NCBI GenBank assembly: GCA_964644025.1
Contig: CAZXVW010000059.1
Span: forward strand, 1 to 21,036
Source: CAZXVW01 sp964644025
GTDB taxonomy: Bacteria; Acidobacteriota; Terriglobia; Bryobacterales; Bryobacteraceae
Reading direction: 5' to 3'
DNA length: 21,036 bases
The notes under the pieces are model-generated. The model was not told where the DNA came from, made no database searches, and saw only the letters and a list, made by a program, of their open reading frames with translations. The translations under genes were made by a program, and so were the position numbers. Numbering within the stretch: the first letter of the stretch is position 1; the number at the start of each line of letters is the position of its first letter. This document shows, piece after piece, positions 15,636 to 21,036 of this stretch.

Positions 15636-15641
15636 AGGAGG
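15636..15641 (+). promoter_or_regulatory. Strong ribosome-binding site fixing the OmpA-Ig protein start
   Basis: AGGAGG, a full Shine-Dalgarno core, lies 9 nt before ATG 15651, and a signal peptide follows. It rules against upstream in-frame ATGs at 15519 (next to the terminator) and 15582. Confidence 0.9.
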
Positions 15642-15650
15642 ATCGTCCAA

Positions 15651-18350
15651 ATGTTACACAAATCCATCAAGGTGTTGTTTCTCTGTCTTGTCCTGGCCAG
15701 CCTCGTATTGGCCCAGGGGCTGAATACCGTAGCCTCGAAGGACGATTGGGAGGAGATCAATTTCGAGTTCGACTCGGCGGTTCTGACCGACGGGTTTCCG
15801 AGTATGCTCCGTCTGGCCGATCTGTTGAACCAGCATCCCGATTACAAGGTGAAGCTGGTCGGCCATGCCGACTACATCGGTTCGGATGAATACAACGACA
15901 AGCTGGCCATGAAGCGGGCCCGGGCCGTCCAGGCGTTCCTGGAGAAGTACGGGGCGCGCCAGGGGCAGATCATCGTGGAAGCCCGCGGCGAGCGCGCGCC
16001 GAAAGTGAACCAGCGCACCGACGAAGCGCGGTTCATGAACCGGCGGGTGGAGATGACGCTCACCGATGGCCAGGGAAGGATCATCAGCGCCGGCGGCGTC
16101 GGCGACGCCATCAGGGCGCTGGAGGCGCTGGCCAAGAAGCAGGAGGAGTGCTGCAGCGAGATCCTGGCGAAACTGGACAAACTGGACAAGCTGGACGATA
16201 TTCTCGCCGCGCTGAAGGACTTGAAGTCGGAGAACGCGAAACTGCGCGACGAGATCGACGCTCTCAAGGCTGCGCAATCCGGACTGAAGCAAAAGGTGGC
16301 CGCGATTCCGAAGGCGCCGCCGCCCCCGTCGCGCGAGCAACTGGCCCAAGTGGCCCAGCAGGCCGCCCAGAAGGTAGCCGCGAAGAAGATGCCGCGGTTC
16401 ACGCTGATGGGCCTCAACGTCGGCTCGGATGACGCCGGCGATGTGACCTTCAGCGGCAAGGGCCGCTACTTCGCGCCGTTCAAGGAACACTTTGCGATCC
16501 AGGCCGAAGCCGAGTACCTTGGCTTCCGGGGCCGGAAGGAAGGGCAGTTCGACATCGGCATCGTGGGCCGGCATAACAACGTTCAGCTCGGTCTGTTCTC
16601 CAGCTTCAAGCGGCTCAGCCTGAGCGATTACGACCGCGGCGCGACGCTGGGACAGGGCTCGCTGACGGCCGACTACCTGTTCTCCCGCGGCAAGGTCGGG
16701 ATGTTCGCTTCGAAGGGCTTCATGGAGAAGGCGCTGATCGGCTCCCGCCCGATCGGCCCGAACATCGTGGAGAACACCTACGCGAGCACGGTGGACCAGA
16801 TCGGCGGAAGCTGGACGCTCGGGTTGTGGAAGCGCAACCGCTTCGAGGGCAATCTGGGCTTCCTGCGCAGCCGCGCTTACTCGGATAAGCCGGGCGGGAC
16901 GCTGCGCTTCGTCTTCCCGTTCGCCGATCGCTGGGCTTTCACCGTGGAAGGCGGATTCAATGAAACGCTGATCGGCCCGTCGAGTACCGGCCGCGTGGTG
17001 GCGGGTATTCAGTTCGGCAATTTCCTGGATCCGACGCGATACCTGGAGGTGAAGCACCCGGTGCCGGTTGACATTCCGCGCGTGCGGTACGAACTGCTCA
17101 CCGAACGGGTTCGAACCGGCAACGACGCCCCGGTGGCCGACGCCGGGCCCGACCTGATCGGAGTGGCTGCCGGCAAGATCACGCTGGACGGCTCGGCCAG
17201 CTTCGATCCCGACGGCGACCCGATCACGTTCCAGTGGAGCCAGGTGGCAGGTCCCACGGTGGCCCTGTCCGGGGCCGATACGCCGAAGGCGAGCTTCACG
17301 GCCGCGGACGGGCAGGTCTACGGCTTCCGCCTGACGGTGTCCGATGACCAGGGCGCCAAGTCGCTGGACCGCGTGACCATCACCACCAAGGAAGCTCCCA
17401 AGGTGCGGATCCTGCAGTTCGCGGCCACGCCGCAGCAGATCAACCGCGGGGAGAGCTCGACGCTGAACTGGCAGGTTGAGAACGCGGACGAGGTCACCAT
17501 CGAGGGAGTCGGCTCGGTGGATCCGCAGACCGGCACCACGAACGTATCGCCGATCCAGACCACGGTCTACACGTTGACGGCGAAGAACGCGGTCAGCGAG
17601 GCGCAGGCCACGGTGGCCGTGGTGGTGGAGACGCCGCAGCCGTCGTTCCTCCGCTGCCAGGTTACGCCGGCCAACATCATCGTGGGTGAGACGGCCAGCC
17701 TGACGTGGCAGACGCAGAACGCGGACCAGGTGACGCTGAGCGGCGTCGGTGCGGTTCCGCTGAACGGCTCGCAGACGGTGAGCCCGACCGGCAACACCAC
17801 CTACACGCTGACGGCCAGCAACGCCAATGGCAGTATCAGTTGTCCGCTGACCGTGCAGGTGACCGACGGCGAAGTGCCGCGGATCCTGCGGTTCATCGCC
17901 AACCCGATGCAGATTCTGGCGGGCACGTCCGCCACGCTGCTCTGGCAGGTGGACAACGCTGACGAAGTCACGATCACCGGTCTCGGAGCGGTGGACGATA
18001 AAGCTGGCACGGTGGAAGTTTCTCCGGCGCAAACGACGGCTTACACGTTAGTGGCGAAGAACCGCTTCGGCGAAGTCACGGCCAACGTGGTGGTGACCGT
18101 GGTGCAGCCGGCCAAGGTGACCAGCTTCACGGCGACGCCGACGCAACTGGCGGGCGCCGGCGACGCGTTCGTGCTGAGCTGGGAGACCGAGAACGCGACG
18201 AATGTTTACATCAACGGTCTCGGTTCCCGGCCCCCGAGCGGCTCGGTGACGCTGCGGATCAACGAGACGACCACGTATAACATCGTGGCGTCGAACCAGT
18301 TCACGCAGGACACCGCGGCGGTGACGGTTACCGTGGGTGGGACGCCTTAA
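15651..18350 (+). CDS. OmpA / beta-barrel / PKD / four-Ig-repeat envelope protein
   Basis: The 899-aa protein begins with a signal peptide (MLHKSIKVLFLCLVLASLVLAQ). An OmpA domain follows at about residues 30-140 (INFEFDSAVLTDGF, KLVGHADYIGSDEYNDKLAM, RARAVQAFLEKYG, MNRRVEMTL). A coiled coil spans about 160-210, including KLDKLDKLDD. Residues about 247-470 show alternating aromatic strands (FTLMGLNVGSDDAGDVTFSG, VQLGLFSSFKRLSLSDYD, FAFPF-type ends) and are a probable outer-membrane beta-barrel. A PKD domain lies at about 490-580 (APVADAGPDLIG, DGSASFDPDGDPITFQWSQV). Four Ig-like repeats of 79 residues run from about 582 to the end. The OmpA part should bind peptidoglycan and the repeats probably extend from the surface for adhesion or partner binding. 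This order, cell-wall anchor first and barrel in the middle, is the reverse of classical OmpA. It is transcribed separately from the TolC-like gene, given the terminator between them. Domain calls are by pattern; the barrel is the least certain. Confidence 0.88.
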   Translation: MLHKSIKVLFLCLVLASLVLAQGLNTVASKDDWEEINFEFDSAVLTDGFPSMLRLADLLNQHPDYKVKLVGHADYIGSDEYNDKLAMKRARAVQAFLEKYGARQGQIIVEARGERAPKVNQRTDEARFMNRRVEMTLTDGQGRIISAGGVGDAIRALEALAKKQEECCSEILAKLDKLDKLDDILAALKDLKSENAKLRDEIDALKAAQSGLKQKVAAIPKAPPPPSREQLAQVAQQAAQKVAAKKMPRFTLMGLNVGSDDAGDVTFSGKGRYFAPFKEHFAIQAEAEYLGFRGRKEGQFDIGIVGRHNNVQLGLFSSFKRLSLSDYDRGATLGQGSLTADYLFSRGKVGMFASKGFMEKALIGSRPIGPNIVENTYASTVDQIGGSWTLGLWKRNRFEGNLGFLRSRAYSDKPGGTLRFVFPFADRWAFTVEGGFNETLIGPSSTGRVVAGIQFGNFLDPTRYLEVKHPVPVDIPRVRYELLTERVRTGNDAPVADAGPDLIGVAAGKITLDGSASFDPDGDPITFQWSQVAGPTVALSGADTPKASFTAADGQVYGFRLTVSDDQGAKSLDRVTITTKEAPKVRILQFAATPQQINRGESSTLNWQVENADEVTIEGVGSVDPQTGTTNVSPIQTTVYTLTAKNAVSEAQATVAVVVETPQPSFLRCQVTPANIIVGETASLTWQTQNADQVTLSGVGAVPLNGSQTVSPTGNTTYTLTASNANGSISCPLTVQVTDGEVPRILRFIANPMQILAGTSATLLWQVDNADEVTITGLGAVDDKAGTVEVSPAQTTAYTLVAKNRFGEVTANVVVTVVQPAKVTSFTATPTQLAGAGDAFVLSWETENATNVYINGLGSRPPSGSVTLRINETTTYNIVASNQFTQDTAAVTVTVGGTP
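16170..16196 (+). repeat. Three tandem 9-bp units in the coiled coil
   Basis: AAACTGGAC, AAACTGGAC and AAGCTGGAC follow each other and encode KLD three times. The run sits in the coiled-coil linker between the OmpA domain and the probable barrel and could vary in copy number. Confidence 0.8.
17394..18347 (+). repeat. Four tandem Ig-like coding repeats, 237-nt period
   Basis: The repeats start near 17394, 17631, 17868 and 18105. Their core tryptophan codons lie at 17469, 17706, 17943 and 18180, exactly 237 nt (79 codons) apart each time. Each unit has a W-NA--V-I core (NWQVENADEVTI, TWQTQNADQVTL, LWQVDNADEVTI, SWETENATNVYI) and a TT-Y-L/I-AKN/ASN block. The second unit alone has two cysteines (FLRCQ, SISCP), possibly a disulfide. 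Confidence 0.9.
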
Positions 18351-18390
18351 CGGGTGGCCTTCATCATCGAGCCCGGGGATTGACACTCCG

Positions 18391-18426
18391 AGCGGCGGGG
18401 CGGGCCACGCGCCTCGTCCCGCTGCT
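18391..18426 (+). terminator. Hairpin downstream of the OmpA-Ig gene
   Basis: AGCGGCGGG (18391-18399) pairs with CCCGCTGCT (18418-18426), 9 bp with one G-U pair, around an 18-nt loop, 40 nt after the stop codon. A TCTTT follows a few bases later. The large loop and interrupted T-run make it a weak candidate. Confidence 0.3.
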
Positions 18427-18897
18427 TACCCGTCTTTGGTGAGAATGAGCAGGGGGGGCCGGTGGAAATGCCGGTACAGGCATAGCCAGCCCCAACCGAA
18501 GAGATTTCCCCGCCTCCTTTTCCACAGCCTAATCTACTGATTCCACGCAAGTTCAGTTGAAATTGGCTTCGAATCGCAACTTTTTATTTTCGCCGGGAGT
18601 GCGCGGGATCGAGAATGGTGATTGCAGCCCGCCCCGGGGCACCGGCGTGCAAGGGCAGCGATTGCCGCTTTCGTGTGGAATTGTCAAAGACCGAGAGGCG
18701 TCCGGCCGTTACCGGCGCCGCTTCCGTTATAGCATGGGGAAACCCCAGAGGGACCCGGTGGAGGCTTGCAATTGATTGAATAAACGAGGGTTGCTGGAGG
18801 GAAAGGAGCCGGGAAGGCAGGAAAGCGACCCACCCGGGGATGGGGACTTTGTCCTCTGGTGAGGTGGTAGTCCATGGGGCCGGGTTGTGTTTGCAGC

Positions 18898-18925
18898 GCG
18901 GGCCGCACACTTTCGGGCGGCTCGC
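18898..18925 (-). terminator. GC-rich hairpin after the YqeY-like gene
   Basis: GCGGGCCGC (18898-18906) and GCGGCTCGC (18917-18925) pair as 9 bp with one G-U on the plus strand, and with one A-C mismatch in the minus-strand transcript. It begins 1 nt past the yqeY stop but has no U-tract. Confidence 0.3.
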
Positions 18926-18926
18926 T

Positions 18927-19373
18927 TCAGGAGAGGCGGGCCTTGACCTTTTCGCTGAGCGCCTTGCCGTCGATGCGCTTGCCGGCCAGTTTCTGTTTGG
19001 CGAGTTTCATGACCTGGCCCATCTGCTTCATCGAGAGGGCCCCGGTTTCCGAGATGGCCGCTTCGACGGCGTCCCTCATCTCCTCCTCGGTAGCCGGCGC
19101 GGGCAGGAAGGAGTCGATCAACTCGAGTTCAGCTTCTTCCTTGGCCGCCAGTTCCTGGCGGCCGCCCTGGCGGTACATGGCGATGGCATCCAGCCGCTGC
19201 TTCCGCAAGCTGTTCAGCACCCGGTTCTCAGCGGCTTCGTCGAGCGGGCCGGCGGCGTCGATCTCCTGCTTCTTGAGGGCCGCCTTGATCATCCGGAGAG
19301 CGCTGAGGCGGGCGCTGTCCTTGGCCTTCATGGCGGCGATCATTTCTTTCTGAATCTTGTCGAGTAACGGCAT
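18927..19373 (-). CDS. yqeY: GatB/YqeY-domain protein
   Basis: This 148-aa protein matches stand-alone YqeY proteins, which share the helical tail domain of the GatB subunit of tRNA-dependent amidotransferase; their own role is not well defined. Visible signatures are LLDKIQKEMIAAMKAKDSAR, LSALRMIKAALKKQEID, KEEAELELIDSFLPAPATEE, the helical block ISETGALSMKQMGQVMKLAK and the end GKRIDGKALSEKVKARL. Length is normal. ATG 19373 matches the usual family start, although the frame stays open far upstream under the aminotransferase gene. No Shine-Dalgarno sequence is visible; TAGAAT lies 10 nt upstream. It is divergent from the aminotransferase, with only 33 nt between the two starts. Confidence 0.93.
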   Translation of the reverse strand: MPLLDKIQKEMIAAMKAKDSARLSALRMIKAALKKQEIDAAGPLDEAAENRVLNSLRKQRLDAIAMYRQGGRQELAAKEEAELELIDSFLPAPATEEEMRDAVEAAISETGALSMKQMGQVMKLAKQKLAGKRIDGKALSEKVKARLS

Positions 19374-19382
19374 CGTGTCTGC

Positions 19383-19389
19383 TATTCTA
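19383..19389. promoter_or_regulatory. Possible shared bidirectional -10 element
   Basis: TATTCTA reads as TATTCT on the plus strand and TAGAAT on the minus strand, inside the 33-nt gap between the divergent yqeY and aminotransferase starts. One near-palindromic -10 could serve both genes, leaving almost no leader on yqeY. No -35 box is clear for either side. Confidence 0.35.
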
Positions 19390-19406
19390 GATGGTTTAGA
19401 CGAGCC

Positions 19407-20561
19407 ATGCATATCCGAAAGACCAGACTCCTCACGCCCGGGCCCACGCCGTTGTACCCGCCCGCGCTTCACGCGATGATGGCGGCTGACATCCATCACC
19501 GCACCCAGGATTTCGTGAAAGTCTACAAGGCCGCCGTGAGCGACCTCAAGGAAGTGATGGGCACTTCCTATGACGTCATTCCGCTGGCTTGCTCCGGGAC
19601 CGGCGCCATGGAGGCCTCCGTCTCCAACCTGTTCCGGAAGGGGGACCGGGTGATTGTGTGCTCGGCCGGCAAGTTCGGTGAACGCTGGGTCCAAATCACG
19701 AAGGCGTTTGGCCTGGATCCGGTGGTGCTGAGCGCGGAGTACGGGGAAGCGGTGCCGGCCGCGGCGGTCGTCGAGAAGCTGGCCGAGCCCGGCATCCGTG
19801 GAGTGTTTCTGCAGGCCACGGAAACCTCGACCGGCATTGCTCACGATGTGGAAACCATCGGCAAGGCGGTGGCCGCCACCGACGCCATCGTGGTGCTGGA
19901 TGCCATCACCGGGCTGGGCACCATGCCGCTCGACATCGAGGGCTGGGGGCTCGACGTGGTGATCGGGGGTTCGCAGAAGGCCTTCATGATTCCGCCGGGG
20001 CTGGCTTTCCTTTCCGTCAGCCCGAAGGCCTGGAAGCACGAGGAAAGCTCGGACCTGCCGCATTACTATTTCAGTTTGCGGAAGGAGGCCGCCAACGCGG
20101 CGAACGGGCAGTCGAACTGGACGCCGTCGACGGCGCTGCTGTTGTCGCTCAGTGCGGCTCTCCAATACATCAAGAGCATCGGGATGGCGAAGCTGATCGC
20201 GAACGCTCAACTGCTGGCCCGGGCGACGCGGGCGGCGGTGACCGAGCTTGGCCTGGAGCCGTTCGCGGCGAACAACCCGGGTTCGGCGGTGACGGCGGTG
20301 CGTGCGCCGGAGGGTATGGATTCCGGCGTCATCGTGAAAGGATTCCGCGACCGTTTCGGGTCGATCATCGCCAATGGCCAGGGCACGATGAAGGGCAAGA
20401 TCTTCCGGATCGCGCACCTGGGCTACTTTGATTTCCCCGACCTGTTCGCGGTGATCGCCGAGCTGGAACTGATCCTGGCCGCCGAGGGCATCCCGGTGAC
20501 ATACGGCGCCGGAGTGGCCGCGGTCCAGAAGATCTATGCCGAGGCGGCGATGGGGAACTGA
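19407..20561 (+). CDS. Class V PLP-dependent aminotransferase (serine biosynthesis or serine-glyoxylate type)
   Basis: The 384-aa enzyme belongs to the alanine-glyoxylate / serine-pyruvate aminotransferase group. Family landmarks are the opening LLTPGPTPLYPPALHAM, the hydrogen-donor segment HHRTQDF, the cofactor loop SGTGAMEA (63-70), D165 in VLDAITGLG (ring-nitrogen contact) and K191 in GGSQKAF (Schiff-base lysine). A late block NGQGTMKGKIFRIAHLGYFD follows. All expected catalytic residues are present. serA starts 33 nt downstream on the same strand, so the likely job is amino transfer in serine synthesis, replacing or complementing SerC, rather than photorespiratory glyoxylate metabolism. 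That is an inference from context. GAG lies only 2 nt before ATG 19407, a poor ribosome-binding site. Confidence 0.93.
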   Translation: MHIRKTRLLTPGPTPLYPPALHAMMAADIHHRTQDFVKVYKAAVSDLKEVMGTSYDVIPLACSGTGAMEASVSNLFRKGDRVIVCSAGKFGERWVQITKAFGLDPVVLSAEYGEAVPAAAVVEKLAEPGIRGVFLQATETSTGIAHDVETIGKAVAATDAIVVLDAITGLGTMPLDIEGWGLDVVIGGSQKAFMIPPGLAFLSVSPKAWKHEESSDLPHYYFSLRKEAANAANGQSNWTPSTALLLSLSAALQYIKSIGMAKLIANAQLLARATRAAVTELGLEPFAANNPGSAVTAVRAPEGMDSGVIVKGFRDRFGSIIANGQGTMKGKIFRIAHLGYFDFPDLFAVIAELELILAAEGIPVTYGAGVAAVQKIYAEAAMGN

Positions 20562-20594
20562 GACCGAATCGTCCCGCGGGAAGGCAGGTGCTCC

Positions 20595-21036
20595 ATGAAG
20601 ATACTCGTTGCTGACAAGCTGGCTCCAGCCGCCCTTGAACTGTTGGAGTCGCAACCGGATTGCGAAGTGATTCTCTCGGACCCGAAGGGATTCCACGCCC
20701 GCCTGGGCGAGGCCGAGGGTCTGCTTGTGCGCAGCGCGGCGAAGGTGCCGCGGGAAGTGATCGAGCAGGCGCCGAATCTGCGAGCCATCGGGCGGGCCGG
20801 AATCGGCGTGGACAACATCGACCTGGAGGCGGCGACCGAGGCCGGGATTCTGGTGATGAACACGCCGGGCGGCAATGCCGTTGCGGTGGCCGAACACACG
20901 CTGGCCCTGATGCTGTCGCTGGCGCGTTCGGTGCCGCAAGCCAGCGCTTCGACCAAGAGCGGCAAGTGGGAGAAGAAGAAATTTCTCGGCACGGAGCTGC
21001 GCGGCAAGACGCTCGGGGTGATCGGGCTGGGCAGCA
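20595..21036 (+). CDS. serA: D-3-phosphoglycerate dehydrogenase, 3' part outside window
   Basis: SerA oxidises 3-phosphoglycerate to 3-phosphohydroxypyruvate with NAD+, the first step of serine synthesis. The first 147 residues are visible and typical: MKILVADKLAPAALELLE, the loop LLVRSAAKVPREVIEQAP, the conserved GRAGIGVDNID (66-76), VMNTPGGNAVAVAEHTLALM and LRGKTLGVIGLGS, where the nucleotide-binding glycine motif begins as the window ends. The start is supported by AGG 6 nt upstream (20586-20588). It follows the class V aminotransferase by 33 nt and is probably co-transcribed with it. Whether C-terminal ACT or ASB regulatory domains follow cannot be seen. Confidence 0.95.
   Translation, partial: MKILVADKLAPAALELLESQPDCEVILSDPKGFHARLGEAEGLLVRSAAKVPREVIEQAPNLRAIGRAGIGVDNIDLEAATEAGILVMNTPGGNAVAVAEHTLALMLSLARSVPQASASTKSGKWEKKKFLGTELRGKTLGVIGLGS

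Larger units (their letters stand above)
18351..18926. other. Non-coding stretch between convergent genes
   Basis: These 576 nt hold no open frame with a family match or ribosome-binding site. I recognise no tRNA, tmRNA, RNase P, SRP or 6S RNA signature. Contents that can be named are a hairpin near 18391-18426, a T-rich patch at 18579-18596 and a GC-rich hairpin at 18898-18925. Its length is unusual between convergent genes, which need no promoter there, so a small RNA or decayed gene is possible but not shown. Confidence 0.5.

Noticed and set aside
15654..18032. Very long antisense open frame (792 codons) opposite the OmpA-Ig gene
   Set aside because: It is rich in Arg, His, Gly and Leu with no recognisable domain and mirrors a well-supported gene. 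Long antisense frames are common in GC-rich coding DNA.
18557..18775. Small open frame in the gap after the OmpA-Ig gene
   Set aside because: TTG start without a ribosome-binding site, no recognisable domain, and a composition like random GC-rich sequence.
19374..20939. Upstream extension of the YqeY frame under the aminotransferase gene
   Set aside because: The family starts at MPLLDKIQKE; the extension is an Arg/His-rich shadow of the opposite gene.
1..21036. CRISPR array, tRNA or rRNA genes, insertion sequences, prophage or toxin-antitoxin genes
   Set aside because: No regularly spaced direct repeats, no cloverleaf or rRNA signatures, and no transposase, integrase or phage protein motifs were seen on either strand.

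Overview
The window is GC-rich and its genes run on both strands. It most resembles a member of the Acidobacteriota of the Solibacter/Bryobacterales type. The strongest pointer is a C-terminal domain at about 9720-10350 that matches my memory of TIGR03437, a domain expanded in Solibacter. A CarD/CdnL regulator, an FG-GAP (VCBS) protein paired with a Tat-exported Gfo/Idh/MocA protein, and many TPR and OmpA-like envelope proteins are consistent with this. No rRNA, tRNA, CRISPR array, transposase or phage gene was recognised, so this looks like chromosomal backbone.

Layout. (1) 1-2400: single-stranded DNA-binding protein; a small convergent TPR protein; a secreted NTF2/DUF4440-like protein; carD behind a near-consensus sigma-70 promoter. 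(2) 2397-6640: a translationally coupled pair (ATGA overlap). The first encodes a zinc-ribbon / proline-rich / one-helix / concanavalin-like protein of unusual architecture, the second a protein made almost entirely of TPRs. (3) 6662-8897, minus strand: a secreted FG-GAP repeat protein followed 4 nt later by a Tat-signal Gfo/Idh/MocA oxidoreductase. (4) 9047-10354: the highlight, a secreted iodothyronine-deiodinase-like protein whose in-frame TGA (9248-9250) sits exactly where deiodinases carry selenocysteine. A perfect 7-bp hairpin with a G-starting triloop follows 10 nt later and fits the bacterial SECIS pattern. The deiodinase domain is fused to the TIGR03437-like domain. (5) 10379-11917, minus: OmpA-family coiled-coil protein. 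(6) 12106-15489: TPR protein, MacB/FtsX-type permease and TolC-like outer-membrane protein in one tight run, closed by a likely intrinsic terminator. (7) 15651-18350: an 899-aa envelope protein with an N-terminal OmpA domain, a probable beta-barrel, a PKD domain and four Ig-like repeats with an exact 237-nt period. (8) 18351-18926: non-coding. (9) 18927-21036: YqeY-like protein, divergent from a class V aminotransferase followed by serA (cut by the window end), probably a serine-biosynthesis pair.

How the genes fit together: much of the window serves the cell envelope and export (two OmpA-type proteins, a permease plus TolC, several secreted proteins, TPR scaffolds). Housekeeping genes (ssb, carD, yqeY, serA) flank it. 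A conventional reading of the selenoprotein gene would split it at the TGA into a short orphan and a headless downstream gene.
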